Source of the DNA: Myroides albus
GTDB taxonomy: Bacteria; Bacteroidota; Bacteroidia; Flavobacteriales; Flavobacteriaceae
Assembly: GCF_009711045.1 (NCBI RefSeq)
Contig: NZ_WMJX01000021.1
Coordinates: 1 to 50,228, forward strand
Reading direction: 5' to 3'
DNA: 50,228 nt
The number at the start of each line of letters is the position of its first letter. Position 1 is the first letter of the stretch. The translations under genes were made by a program, and so were the position numbers. The notes under the pieces were generated by a model that was given only the letters and a program-made list of their open reading frames with translations, had not been told where the DNA came from and did no database searches. This document shows positions 35,923-45,054 of the stretch, piece after piece.

Positions 35923-37704
35923 TTAGTTAATCAAAATCTCCTCTTTCGGATAGCTATAATTGGTCAAATGATCTTTCTTAGTCATCGCTATAATTATCGT
36001 TAACATACTTACCCTTCCAATAAACATAGTTAAAATCAAAATCACCTTACTCCCATCTCCCAATTGACTCGTTATCCCTGCACTTAATCCTGAAGTACTG
36101 TATGCTGAAAAAGCTTCATAAGCCAATTCGACGATTCCAATCTTAGGCTCAAAATAAGTTAAAGCAAAAATAGCAACACCGATAACGAATAAGGATAGTA
36201 AAATAATAGCAAATGCACGTTGAACAGACAACTCATCTACCTGTCTTCTAAACACTTCAATCTTAGACTTCCCTCTTGCCAGAGTCCATATATTTAATAA
36301 CGCAATTGCAAAAGTACTGGTCTTAATTCCCCCTCCTGTTGATACTGGCGAAGCTCCCACCCACATTAGAAACATAATAAACAAAAAAGTAGGAACGCTA
36401 AACATTCCATTGTCAACTGACGCAAAACCAGCTGTACGAGGAGATGTTGCTGTAAAGAATGCTGTTACCCATTTACCAAATCCTTGGTGCTCTGCAAGCG
36501 TATTATTATACTCTAATAGATATACCATTAGAGTTCCTCCAACAATCAAAGTAGCCGTTGTTATAAGAATAATGCGAGTGCTCAAGTTAATTACCCTTGG
36601 AACATAAATACTCGCCTCCTTACGACTAAAGGGAAGTAATCTATTTACAATTAAGTGTTTTACATACATATAGATATTAAATACAATAGGGAAACCTAAT
36701 CCCCCCATAATAAATAATCCTGCAATAATTAGGTGTAAAGGATAATTAAAACGGTATTCAAAGGTATATAAACTCTCTGGTAAGGTAGAGAAGCCTGCAT
36801 TACAAAAAGCAGATACTGAATGAAATATAGAAAAGAATACTCGTTCATATAATGATGTAAACTGCTGATGACGCGTGGCAATGTAAATACCAATCATCCC
36901 CAAGATTTGAATAATTCCCGATATAACAATAATTCGCTTTAAAGTAGCAAAAACATCTCCTAACTTGTCTATTGATGACATGGATTTCATCACAAGTTGA
37001 TTTCCATATGAGGATTTTCCCCTAAAGAAGTAACTAAAATAACTTGCAATAGTCATAATACCCAAACCACCACATTCCATCAAGAATATCATCACGGTCT
37101 TTCCAAACACGGTAAACTGACCACCTATATCGACAGTTGATAACCCGGTAACACATACTGCACTCGTAGCTGTAAACAACGCATCTATATAGCGAAGACT
37201 ACCAGGAGTAGTTGTAGCCTTGGGAAAAGACAACATAAAAGCTCCAACAAAAATAATCAACAAAAAGCTAATGATAAACAGTTGGGCGGGATTAAGCCTT
37301 GTCTTGTTTAAGTTCAACTGTAACACAGAGAACTCTCGAACAACCATTATAAATACGGCAAAGAAAATAACGGCGCTACTGTCGTAAAAATGAGTTGTAT
37401 GCTCAGGTTTCCAACGAGCAACAACCAAGAACATAAATAATATTACACTGAATATATCAAATATCCTTACTCCTGTACTATTAGATATTTCCTTACTCAA
37501 ATACCTTCTTGCAATAGCGAGCATCCCAATTGTCAAACAGGTATTATACAAGTTGTTTAATCCTACTTGATAATCATTAAGCGTGCTAAACCCCAAGTCA
37601 TATACCAAGATAAACAAGGTGATAAAACTCAATACAAAAGGCAAACGGACTAAAAAGTATTTAATCTGATTGATTACGTTATCTTTTAAACGATAAAATG
37701 GCAT
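35923..37704 (-). CDS. trkH: Potassium-uptake channel protein TrkH/KtrB type
   Basis: This 593-residue membrane protein has four pore loops with selectivity-filter glycines, in CVTGLSTVD, CNAGFSTLPE, RTAGFASVDNG and STSGLSAG, in order along the chain. It carries an extra N-terminal membrane region (about 1-150) relative to shorter KtrB proteins. It transports K+ (or Na+-coupled K+) across the inner membrane with TrkA. It starts 1 bp after the DUF3037 gene stop, so it is coupled to that gene. Confidence 0.93.
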   Translation of the reverse strand: MPFYRLKDNVINQIKYFLVRLPFVLSFITLFILVYDLGFSTLNDYQVGLNNLYNTCLTIGMLAIARRYLSKEISNSTGVRIFDIFSVILFMFLVVARWKPEHTTHFYDSSAVIFFAVFIMVVREFSVLQLNLNKTRLNPAQLFIISFLLIIFVGAFMLSFPKATTTPGSLRYIDALFTATSAVCVTGLSTVDIGGQFTVFGKTVMIFLMECGGLGIMTIASYFSYFFRGKSSYGNQLVMKSMSSIDKLGDVFATLKRIIVISGIIQILGMIGIYIATRHQQFTSLYERVFFSIFHSVSAFCNAGFSTLPESLYTFEYRFNYPLHLIIAGLFIMGGLGFPIVFNIYMYVKHLIVNRLLPFSRKEASIYVPRVINLSTRIILITTATLIVGGTLMVYLLEYNNTLAEHQGFGKWVTAFFTATSPRTAGFASVDNGMFSVPTFLFIMFLMWVGASPVSTGGGIKTSTFAIALLNIWTLARGKSKIEVFRRQVDELSVQRAFAIILLSLFVIGVAIFALTYFEPKIGIVELAYEAFSAYSTSGLSAGITSQLGDGSKVILILTMFIGRVSMLTIIIAMTKKDHLTNYSYPKEEILIN

Positions 37705-37705
37705 C

Positions 37706-38083
37706 TTATAAAACTAATTCTTCGAAAAGACGTTTAAACAATACTTCTAAATCAGAAGTCATCCCCGGATGAGGACGCGAAGCTTGAATACATGAACTCT
37801 TAACTGCAGTCAACCATCTAAATCGTTCAGCAGCATCTAACTGAGCTATTGGGTTTTTACTCGTTTTTACACCTTTTGCAACTTCTTCAAAGGCTGCAAC
37901 ATGTGCTTTTAATGTTTCGAAATCTAACTCACTGCTAAAACACGCAATCCTATCTTTATTCAAACAAAATGACGAATGCAAACTGCGTTTAGATTTACAA
38001 AAAATTAATAAACCTATATTTATAAATTCCTCTCGCTCTACTTTGGGAACATATCGTATTACAGCATACTCATATACTTGCAT
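37706..38083 (-). CDS. DUF3037 protein
   Basis: This 125-residue soluble protein begins MQVYEYAVIRYVPKVEREEF, the typical start of DUF3037. The later part (about 60-125) is helical and contains TAVKSSCIQASRPHPGM. Its function is unknown. It overlaps the HipA-like kinase gene by 14 bp, a pairing I recall as recurrent for these two families, and lies 1 bp before trkH. Confidence 0.8.
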   Translation of the reverse strand: MQVYEYAVIRYVPKVEREEFINIGLLIFCKSKRSLHSSFCLNKDRIACFSSELDFETLKAHVAAFEEVAKGVKTSKNPIAQLDAAERFRWLTAVKSSCIQASRPHPGMTSDLEVLFKRLFEELVL

Positions 38084-38864
38084 CTCTCCACTTATTTGCT
38101 TCGTTTATAAAAATAGTTGAAGACTCAAGTCTTCTTAATAGAAAGTTCAGGTACACTTCTCTAATCTCATTTGCCGAAAAATCACTTCCTTCCCATTCCA
38201 ACCATTCTGTTGGAATTTGATCGACAATAGCTACAAACTTATCTCTATTCAAGATTTTCTTAAATTCTTGATCTACTTCATATAATTTACTTGCTCGAGG
38301 CAGTAATACATGATCTTTTATAAAAGAGAAAGGAGTTTCTGCACTTTTCTCCCAATTCGAAAATGAATGATGGAAATAGAAAGCCGCACCGTGATCAATT
38401 AACCATAGCTCTTTATGCCAAATCAACATATTTGTATTTCGAAATGTACGATCGACATTTGTAATAAAGGCATCTAACCACACTATTTTTGAAGCAAGTG
38501 TATCATCTACTGTTTCTGCTGCAGGATCAAACGTCAAAGCTCCTGACAAAAAGTGCAATGCAAGATTCAACCCTTTGCTAAACTGTAATAAATCTTGTAT
38601 TTCTTCATCTGCTTCAGTTCTGCCAAATGCCTCGTCAAGTTCTGCAAAAACTAATTCTGGAACTTTCAATCCCAATTCTCTTGCAATTAACCCTCCTAAC
38701 AATTCGGCTATCAAAGCTTTTACTCCATGTCCAGCTCCCCTAAACTTTAATACATATTTAAAATCATCATCTGCTTCGGCTAAGGCAGGTAAAGACCCTC
38801 CCTCTCTCAAAGGAGTAATATATCTGGTCACTGTAACTGTCCTTAACTCAAGTGAATCTTTCAT
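38070..38864 (-). CDS. HipA-like kinase (HipA_2-type, without HipB partner)
   Basis: This 264-residue protein resembles the compact HipA-type kinase family. ATP-site Lys40 lies in KYVLKF. The catalytic loop NVDRTFRN contains Asp138 and Asn143 with the same D-x4-N spacing as HipA Asp309/Asn314. Asp157 in LIDHG would correspond to the metal-binding Asp. The HipA N-terminal subdomain is absent. I chose the ATG at 38864; an upstream TTG would add 11 residues. No HipB-like DNA-binding antitoxin is nearby; DUF3037 is the partner gene. Whether it is a toxin is not established. Confidence 0.78.
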   Translation of the reverse strand: MKDSLELRTVTVTRYITPLREGGSLPALAEADDDFKYVLKFRGAGHGVKALIAELLGGLIARELGLKVPELVFAELDEAFGRTEADEEIQDLLQFSKGLNLALHFLSGALTFDPAAETVDDTLASKIVWLDAFITNVDRTFRNTNMLIWHKELWLIDHGAAFYFHHSFSNWEKSAETPFSFIKDHVLLPRASKLYEVDQEFKKILNRDKFVAIVDQIPTEWLEWEGSDFSANEIREVYLNFLLRRLESSTIFINEANKWRDASI

Positions 38865-38905
38865 AAAAGAATATTTTGCTTGATTACTAATATGCAATAT
38901 TAATT

Positions 38906-38938
38906 AAAAAAACGCTCAATACTTTTGTATTGAACGTT
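38906..38938 (-). terminator. Intrinsic terminator of tag
   Basis: On the minus strand, AACGTTCAATAC pairs with GTATTGAGCGTT (one mismatch) around a 4-nt loop and is followed by a T-run. It separates tag from the HipA-like operon. Confidence 0.82.
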
Positions 38939-38966
38939 AAATTATTTTTCTGCTAAGCGTACCAAA

Positions 38967-39500
38967 TTAAGCGTTGCTATTTTCTATTTCTTTGTAGATT
39001 GGACAGTCTTTACTATGGGCTCCTGGCAAATATCCTGTACTCATTAAAAACTCATTCACAATCTCCCCTCCTACAAACTTAAAGTGTTTTTTAAACAGTT
39101 TTACAGCTTGATCTAATGTTTCAAACTCTTGTATATCTAACCATTTTTTAAAGCTACCAAACTCTCTTTGCAAGAGAACAATCTGTTGAGCATTATAGAT
39201 TGCCGCATTTACCTTTAGTTTATTTCTGATAATTCCCTTATCTTGAAGCAATTCATCTATCTTATCTTGTTGATAAGCTGCCACCGTTTCAATTATAAAA
39301 TTGTCATATGCCTTTCTAAAATTCTCACGTTTATTCAATATTGTTGACCAACTAAGGCCTGCCTGGTTGATCTCCAGAACCAATCTTTCGAATAAATCAT
39401 TATCATCGCTTAAAGCAAATCCATACTCTTTATCGTGATAATACTTATGTGGGTTAGAAGTATCATCTCCCAATCCCTTTACAAAGTCGCAATATCCCAT
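38967..39500 (-). CDS. tag: DNA-3-methyladenine glycosylase I
   Basis: This 177-residue base-excision repair enzyme removes 3-methyladenine from DNA. The zinc-site residues fit the Tag family: an N-terminal Cys (GYCDF), His in KYYHDKEYG, and the C-terminal pair H-x3-C in GAHSKDC. The helical core EINQAGLSWSTILNKRENFR is the most conserved stretch. It starts 1 bp after the small membrane protein gene stop, so the two are co-transcribed. Confidence 0.93.
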   Translation of the reverse strand: MGYCDFVKGLGDDTSNPHKYYHDKEYGFALSDDNDLFERLVLEINQAGLSWSTILNKRENFRKAYDNFIIETVAAYQQDKIDELLQDKGIIRNKLKVNAAIYNAQQIVLLQREFGSFKKWLDIQEFETLDQAVKLFKKHFKFVGGEIVNEFLMSTGYLPGAHSKDCPIYKEIENSNA

Positions 39501-39501
39501 G

Positions 39502-39900
39502 CTATATCACTCGAATTTTGGCATCAGTCAATAACTTTCGAAAAGTCTCTCTATCAGAAACTTGTTTTAAACCAAACACATCGCGCGATTTCCCATTATT
39601 GAGTTTAATCGTTGCTTTAGTAGCTAATGCCTTAGGCATTTTGACATACTTAATATTGTATTTGTCAATTGTATCAATCGCTGTGTTTACAAACAAATTC
39701 TTATACACTAAGTAAACAAAAAGAGCCACTATAAGACAAAATACATAATCCATCTCCCTTGGTTTATTCCAATCTGCCAAAAACAATTTAACGATTCCCA
39801 AGATCAAGATTATTACTGACATAATACGAGAAGACTTTAATCTTCCTTTGTAGTTATCTCGAATTTCTAATTGTTTTGTTTCCTTATTATACTTTATCAT
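39502..39900 (-). CDS. Small membrane protein of unknown function
   Basis: This 132-residue protein starts MIKYNKETKQLEI and has two membrane helices (about 27-44 and 52-70). They are followed by a soluble part with IKLNNGKSRDVFGLK. I chose the ATG at 39900 over an upstream TTG; a -7-like box TAGATTTG (39928-39935) lies just upstream and supports it. I do not recognise a family. It sits 1 bp before tag. Confidence 0.65.
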   Translation of the reverse strand: MIKYNKETKQLEIRDNYKGRLKSSRIMSVIILILGIVKLFLADWNKPREMDYVFCLIVALFVYLVYKNLFVNTAIDTIDKYNIKYVKMPKALATKATIKLNNGKSRDVFGLKQVSDRETFRKLLTDAKIRVI

Positions 39901-39993
39901 TCTGTTCTTATTTAAGTAATAGAATAACAAATCTACCAATAAAAATTAAATAATAAACACAAGAAAATGTTAGGATTATCAGCTATTGCAAAC

Positions 39994-40030
39994 AAAAAAA
40001 GCCAATCGTTTCTAATACAATTGGCTTTTT
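39994..40030 (-). terminator. Intrinsic terminator of the 40034-40627 gene
   Basis: On the minus strand, AAAAAGCCAAT pairs with ATTGGCTTTTT around a mostly unpaired loop and is followed by T, just after the gene stop. Confidence 0.8.
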
Positions 40031-40033
40031 GAT

Positions 40034-40627
40034 CTATTTTGGTAAATGAAAATACAAATAAGACTTTCCTTTATTTTGACTTCCTTCTGTTACGTCAGAT
40101 AAATTAGTGTCCTCTATACGCAGATAACCTGCTTGAAAACCTATTTCTATTTTACCTGAGTATTCATTTGTAGTTTCTACGTAGAACTTTATCTTCGGAT
40201 CTAATTCAAGTTCTTCTTTAGTAGCTGGTCTATTATACCTTTGGATTACCTTTGCTGACATATCACCAGAAGAGTTGCTTCTCAATTCAATTTGTCTTAA
40301 ATAATCCCATTTCAATTTGCAACTACCTTCTCTATTGTTTTCATATACTTTTACAAAATTGCCATACTCCAAAACTTTTCTATCCTCTGGTACTATCAAG
40401 CGATCTAATTCCTTGCAATTGGCCCCTCCCTCCTCGACTATACCAACCGGTCTTTGCCCTACTTTATTCCCAGCATACTTTAAAGTAGCTACCGGTATTT
40501 CATTTACGGATTTAATCTGAACAAACTCAGCGTCGAATATTGGATCTACTGCTGTATTATTATCATCACTCTTACTACACGATAGTGATAGCATAGCTAC
40601 ACTAACGAAAAGCATAATCTTTTTCAT
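40034..40627 (-). CDS. Lipoprotein of unknown function
   Basis: This 197-residue protein has a lipoprotein signal (lipobox LSC, Cys17) followed by a polar linker with Ser, Asp and Asn. The rest looks like a beta-rich domain. I do not recognise the family. It stands alone with its own terminator and a -7-like box (TATATTTG, 40654-40661). Confidence 0.7.
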   Translation of the reverse strand: MKKIMLFVSVAMLSLSCSKSDDNNTAVDPIFDAEFVQIKSVNEIPVATLKYAGNKVGQRPVGIVEEGGANCKELDRLIVPEDRKVLEYGNFVKVYENNREGSCKLKWDYLRQIELRSNSSGDMSAKVIQRYNRPATKEELELDPKIKFYVETTNEYSGKIEIGFQAGYLRIEDTNLSDVTEGSQNKGKSYLYFHLPK

Positions 40628-40680
40628 CTCACAATGTTAAATGGTTGTTAAGACAAATATAAATAAATTCACAACAAAAC

Positions 40681-40714
40681 AAAAAGCCTGAGTAATAAAT
40701 ACTCAGGCTTTTTT
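40681..40714 (-). terminator. Intrinsic terminator of lpdA
   Basis: AAAAAGCCTGAGTA pairs with TACTCAGGCTTTTT around a 5-nt loop, with A/T tracts on both sides. It lies about 20 bp past the lpdA stop. Confidence 0.85.
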
Positions 40715-40736
40715 AATTTATATTGAATGCAAATAA

Positions 40737-42140
40737 TTACACGTGTAATGCTCTATTATCAGTTGCCGCTAAAGCAGCTTCTTTAATCGCTTCTGCAAAA
40801 GTTGGGTGAGCATGAGACATTCTTGAAATATCCTCTGCTGAAGCTCTGTATTCCATAGCTACCACAGCCTCTGCAATTAAATCAGCAGCACGAGCTCCTA
40901 CCATATGCATACCTAATATCTCATCAGTATTCTTATCTGCTAAGATTTTTACGAATCCATCTGTATCAGCACTTGCTCTTGCGCGTCCTAATGCTTTGAA
41001 TGGGAAGCTTCCTGCTTTATAAGCTACTCCTTCTGCCTTCAATTGCTCTTCTGTTTTTCCTACAGCTGCAACCTCAGGCCAAGTATAAACTACACCTGGG
41101 ATTAAGTTATAATCGATATGTGGTCTTTGACCTGCCAAATACTCAGCTACCAATACTCCTTCTTCCTCAGCTTTATGAGCCAACATAGCACCACGTACAA
41201 CGTCTCCAATAGCGTAAATATTAGAAACAGATGTTTGTAAGTGATCGTTTACCTCTACTTGTCCTCTATCTGTTAATTTCACTCCTGCTTTATCAGCATT
41301 TAATCCATCTGTGTATGGACGACGGCCTACAGCAACTAAAGTATAATCTCCTTCTAATGTAACAATTTCTCCTTTTTTATCCTCAGCAGACACTTTAACT
41401 ACATCTCCCTCGCGCACAACACCTTGTACTTTGTGAGATGTATAGAACTTCATACCTTGTTTTTTCAATACCTTCGTCAACTCTTTAGACACAGCACCAT
41501 CCATCGTTGGCAATATTCTATCTGCAAACTCTACCACAGATACTTGAGCCCCTAATCTTAAGTAAACTTGACCTAATTCAAGACCAATAACTCCTCCACC
41601 AATGATAATCAAGTGTTTTGGTACTTCTGGCAATTTTAAAGCCTCTGTAGAAGTAATGATTCTCTCTTTATCTAAAGTGATAAAAGGCAATGTTGATGGT
41701 TTTGATCCCGTTGCAATAATTGTGTGTTTTGCTTCGATTGACTCAACTGAACCATCATTCTTAGTTACATTGATTGTAGTTGCATTTTCAAATGAACCTA
41801 CTCCTTCAAACACAGTGATTTTATTCTTATCCATCAAGTATTTTACTCCTGAACAAGTCTGATCTACAACTGCTTGTTTACGATCAATCATTTTTGCTAA
41901 ATCAACCTTTACTTCACCTGCTAATTCAATTCCATGATCAGCAAAATGAGCTATCTCTTCTACGTGGTGAGAAGAAGCTAATAAAGCTTTTGAAGGAATA
42001 CATCCTACGTTTAGACATGTACCTCCTAATGTTGGGTATTTTTCAATAATAGCAGTCTTGAATCCTAACTGTGCACAACGAATAGCAGACACATATCCTC
42101 CAGGTCCTGAACCTATTACAACTACGTCAAATGAATTCAT
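40737..42140 (-). CDS. lpdA: Dihydrolipoyl dehydrogenase
   Basis: This 467-residue FAD/NAD disulfide oxidoreductase re-oxidises lipoamide in 2-oxoacid dehydrogenase complexes. FAD-binding GSGPGG is at 10-15, the redox pair Cys42/Cys47 in GGTCLNVGCIP, the NAD-binding GGGVIG near 182, and the C-terminal catalytic His in HAHPTFAEA near 446-454. It is a single gene. Its upstream region carries a -7 box (TAAATTTG, 42178-42185) and two 11-bp direct repeats. Confidence 0.94.
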   Translation of the reverse strand: MNSFDVVVIGSGPGGYVSAIRCAQLGFKTAIIEKYPTLGGTCLNVGCIPSKALLASSHHVEEIAHFADHGIELAGEVKVDLAKMIDRKQAVVDQTCSGVKYLMDKNKITVFEGVGSFENATTINVTKNDGSVESIEAKHTIIATGSKPSTLPFITLDKERIITSTEALKLPEVPKHLIIIGGGVIGLELGQVYLRLGAQVSVVEFADRILPTMDGAVSKELTKVLKKQGMKFYTSHKVQGVVREGDVVKVSAEDKKGEIVTLEGDYTLVAVGRRPYTDGLNADKAGVKLTDRGQVEVNDHLQTSVSNIYAIGDVVRGAMLAHKAEEEGVLVAEYLAGQRPHIDYNLIPGVVYTWPEVAAVGKTEEQLKAEGVAYKAGSFPFKALGRARASADTDGFVKILADKNTDEILGMHMVGARAADLIAEAVVAMEYRASAEDISRMSHAHPTFAEAIKEAALAATDNRALHV

Positions 42141-42177
42141 AATATTTTTTTCTTATTTGTTGTTTATATATGAAATA

Positions 42178-42223
42178 CAAATTTACACTTTTTAAACAAG
42201 TGTGCTAAAAACTTTACACTTTT
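42178..42223 (-). promoter_or_regulatory. lpdA promoter region with direct repeats
   Basis: A minus-strand -7 box TAAATTTG (42178-42185) lies 37 bp before the start codon. The plus-strand 11-mer TTTACACTTTT occurs twice (42182-42192 and 42213-42223), 31 bp apart, about three helical turns. ACACTT and AAGTGT (42185-42203) also form a small inverted repeat. Confidence 0.4.
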
Positions 42224-42238
42224 CTTAGGACATCTGTC

Positions 42239-43117
42239 CTAACAAATAACTTGTAAAGCGCCTTTAAGTACTTTTATTTCAAATTTATTGGCATCAAATT
42301 CATAATATTCGCCATCCATCTGCAAACCATTGGTCTGTTGGTCTGGAATCTCAACGATAATGTGATCTGTTTGGATATAGTCAGTCTTCCTAAATTTATC
42401 TGTCATTTTAAACAAGACATAAACTCCAAAAGTCAATTGCTTAAACAGATTAATCTTAGGTACCATCAAATAATCTAATAGTCCGTCAGTCAAACTTGCT
42501 TTCGGGGTCAAAGACATATTATAGCCCATTTCATTCGAATTGGATATAAATAACAACAGGGGATTTACCTCCTTTGTCATCCCATTATAAGTGACTTGAA
42601 CGCGTTTAGCCTTAAACTCTTGGGCAGAATTTAACGAAGCTTTGATGTAGGCACCTAATTTTCTCTTACCTGATCTCTCATACTTATCTATAATCGTTGC
42701 GTCTATTCCAAATCCCATATTGCTAAAGAAGTATTCGCCATTTAAGGTTCCTACATCCATTTTGATTACATGACCATCTCTCACTCGAATAATTGCTTTT
42801 TCGATGTCTTTGGGAATAGATAAATTGGAAGCTAATCCATTTCCTGATCCCACAGGTACAATCCCAAATGCAACCTCTTTCCCCACTAATTCTGTCGCAA
42901 CCTCGTGTATTGTACCATCACCACCACAAGCAACAATAATATCCGCATCCTCCCTTAGAGCTTGCTGAGTCAATTCAATAGCGTGCTTCTTGTAAGTAGA
43001 ATAGTGAGCAACTACTCGATGGGTGTCTTTATTAAAGAAAGAGGCTACATACTCTTGCGTAATATTGTGTTTACCTTTTCCTGAAATTGGATTTATAATG
43101 AAATAAACTTTTATCAT
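42239..43117 (-). CDS. Diacylglycerol-kinase-family lipid kinase
   Basis: This 292-residue protein has the DAGK catalytic domain motifs NPISGKGK (near 8-15), GGDGTIHEVA (near 64-73) and GSGNGLA (near 92-98), as in DgkB/YegS-type soluble lipid kinases. It would phosphorylate a lipid such as diacylglycerol or a sphingoid base; Bacteroidota do make sphingolipids, but the substrate is not determined here. A -7-like box TATCTTTG (43166-43173) lies upstream. Confidence 0.88.
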   Translation of the reverse strand: MIKVYFIINPISGKGKHNITQEYVASFFNKDTHRVVAHYSTYKKHAIELTQQALREDADIIVACGGDGTIHEVATELVGKEVAFGIVPVGSGNGLASNLSIPKDIEKAIIRVRDGHVIKMDVGTLNGEYFFSNMGFGIDATIIDKYERSGKRKLGAYIKASLNSAQEFKAKRVQVTYNGMTKEVNPLLLFISNSNEMGYNMSLTPKASLTDGLLDYLMVPKINLFKQLTFGVYVLFKMTDKFRKTDYIQTDHIIVEIPDQQTNGLQMDGEYYEFDANKFEIKVLKGALQVIC

Positions 43118-43230
43118 AATTAAAAAAAACTCTAAAAAAGAGCAACCGATTTAAAATTGTAAAAACAAAGATACAAAAGGTTGTCTTACTAAGATTAAAA
43201 AGTAATACCCGTTTTTAATATCTACTTGCC

Positions 43231-43268
43231 AAAACAAAGAAAGCCAATAGGTATTCCTACTGGCTTTC
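43231..43268 (-). terminator. Intrinsic terminator of the rhodanese gene
   Basis: GAAAGCCA pairs with TGGCTTTC, with further pairing of TAGG and CCTA, around a short loop. On the minus strand it is followed by a T-rich tract. Confidence 0.7.
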
Positions 43269-43291
43269 TCTATGTATTTACTTCTATTGTA

Positions 43292-43603
43292 TTATCCCAC
43301 TGTAGGACCTTCCCATTCCGTAATACCACCTAACAAATTATAGGTATTCTCAAATCCAAGCTGTCCCATAAGCAAGCAAGCTTGATTACTTCTTCCTCCT
43401 GCTTTACAATACACATAATAATTCTTAGATTTATCTAATGCTTCTACTTCATCTAAAAATCCTTGCCCTTTGTAAATATCAATATTAATTGCGCCAGGAA
43501 TAGCTACTTCTTCTACTTCTTCTTCAGTGCGAACATCCAAAATTACTGCATTAGGGTCTTCTTGACATTTTTCCCACCATTGTTCTTGAGATAAATTCAT
43601 CAT
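43292..43603 (-). CDS. Rhodanese-domain protein
   Basis: This 103-residue single-domain rhodanese has the active-site loop YCKAGGRS (Cys near 67) and a cytoplasmic location (no signal). It could act in sulfur transfer; the partner is unknown. A -7 box TATATTTG (43627-43634) lies 24 bp before the start codon. It is divergent from the thiamine pyrophosphokinase gene. Confidence 0.9.
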   Translation of the reverse strand: MMNLSQEQWWEKCQEDPNAVILDVRTEEEVEEVAIPGAINIDIYKGQGFLDEVEALDKSKNYYVYCKAGGRSNQACLLMGQLGFENTYNLLGGITEWEGPTVG

Positions 43604-43729
43604 GCTATAAGGTTTTTGTTTGGTTTCAAATATAAGGTTATTCTCAAACTAATTTAGATTTTTTCAAAAAAAAGTAAGTCAATCTAATTTGTATTTGCTT
43701 ATTTTGCCTTCTGATAAAAACCTTATATT

Positions 43730-44392
43730 ATGTCCTCACATCACATTGTCCGAGATGACCAAGAGCCTGCTTTAATTATTGCCAATGGTGCTGCCTGCAG
43801 CGTTGAACTAATGGGACAATTATTGGAATGGTCACCACTTGTTGTTGTACTTGATTCTGCTATAGAACGCGTGGTTGAATTAGGTATAAAAGTAGATGTA
43901 CTCATCGGAGATTTTGATCGAGATTTTAATGTAGATATTTACAGAGAAAAACAGTATCCCATAGATATTATACACATTGCTGATCAAAATTCTACGGACT
44001 TAGAAAAGGCCTTTAATTACCTCATAGACAGAGGTATTCCTGCTGCCAATGTTATATGGGCTACAGGTAAACGAGCAGACCACACCATTACGAATATTAC
44101 AAATATTGCTAAATACAGAGAAAAACTTAAAGTAACCATATACGACGACTATTCTCGCATCTATACACTGCCTTTCGAATTTAAGAAGTGGTACGAAAAA
44201 GATACGATCATTTCACTAATTCCAATTGGAGAAGTGACTGATATAACAACGACAAACCTCTTGTATCCACTTACTAATGAATCTTTAATCTTAGGAGAGC
44301 GCACCGGAAGTAGTAATTCAGTTCTTCAGGACGGATTAGTTACTATATCCTACAAACAAGGCTATTTATTAATGATGGAATGTCACGATTAA
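43730..44392 (+). CDS. Thiamine pyrophosphokinase
   Basis: This 220-residue protein has the TPK catalytic-domain motifs IGDFDRDF (near 59-66), DQNSTDLEKAF (near 84-94) and the thiamine-binding-domain segment GRTGSSNSVL-like ERTGSSNSVLQDGL near 192-203. It makes thiamine diphosphate from thiamine and ATP, which serves the 2-oxoacid dehydrogenases with LpdA. It is monocistronic and ends at a bidirectional terminator. Confidence 0.87.
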   Translation: MSSHHIVRDDQEPALIIANGAACSVELMGQLLEWSPLVVVLDSAIERVVELGIKVDVLIGDFDRDFNVDIYREKQYPIDIIHIADQNSTDLEKAFNYLIDRGIPAANVIWATGKRADHTITNITNIAKYREKLKVTIYDDYSRIYTLPFEFKKWYEKDTIISLIPIGEVTDITTTNLLYPLTNESLILGERTGSSNSVLQDGLVTISYKQGYLLMMECHD

Positions 44393-44425
44393 CAACAATT
44401 ATTATTCTAAAATTACTATATAAAC

Positions 44426-44456
44426 AAAAAAGGATGTCATTACTGACATCCTTTTT
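44426..44456. terminator. Bidirectional intrinsic terminator
   Basis: AAAAAGGATGTCA pairs perfectly with TGACATCCTTTTT around a 4-nt loop, between the convergent thiamine pyrophosphokinase and outer-membrane barrel genes. Confidence 0.9.
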
Positions 44457-44478
44457 CTATTAATAAATCTTATTAAGA

Positions 44479-45054
44479 TTATTTTCCTAAGAAAATTTGG
44501 AATCCTAATCCAATACCTAATCCAGAGAATTTCTCTCCACCTGTAAAGTTAGCTTTACTATAGCTATACCCAGCTGTAAGCTCTAAAGCAACACTGCGAG
44601 ATACGAAGTGAGAATAACCTCCTTTGATATCAAATGCAAATGAATTTTCAGTATTTCCATCTTGAGATTCACCTTTGATTCCGATACCACCTTGTCCGAA
44701 GAAACGTCCTGTTTCACTTGCTCCTTCTGGGAAGTAGTAACGTCCATAAGGCATGATTACATAACTCCAGATGTCTTTACCACTTTTTACAGTCTTAAGA
44801 CCTCCACCGATTTCAGCTCCTACTGCAAGTCCATCAGAGATAAAGTATGCTGCAGTTGGCTTAATTTCGAAACTAAAGCTTTCAGCTTCAAAGTTATAAC
44901 CTATATTACCTACAGTTGCTCCAACCATCCAGCTTCCTTTTTTAATAGGTGTAGTTCCTACTTTTTCAGCTAATTTTGGAGTTTCTACTTTTTGTGCATT
45001 TGCACTTACTAAACCTCCTACTAATAACGCAGCTAATAATGTAATTTTTTTCAT
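44479..45054 (-). CDS. Outer-membrane beta-barrel protein
   Basis: This 191-residue protein has a Sec signal peptide (about 1-20, ending ANA-QKV) and about eight amphipathic strands rich in Gly and aromatic residues, as in the small OMP_b-brl barrels. The last strand reads GIGLGFQIFLGK. The function is not deducible. Upstream is a -7 box TACTTTTG (45110-45117) and, near the expected mRNA 5' end, a perfect inverted repeat CTTCTTT-ttac-AAAGAAG (45088-45105). Confidence 0.85.
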   Translation of the reverse strand: MKKITLLAALLVGGLVSANAQKVETPKLAEKVGTTPIKKGSWMVGATVGNIGYNFEAESFSFEIKPTAAYFISDGLAVGAEIGGGLKTVKSGKDIWSYVIMPYGRYYFPEGASETGRFFGQGGIGIKGESQDGNTENSFAFDIKGGYSHFVSRSVALELTAGYSYSKANFTGGEKFSGLGIGLGFQIFLGK

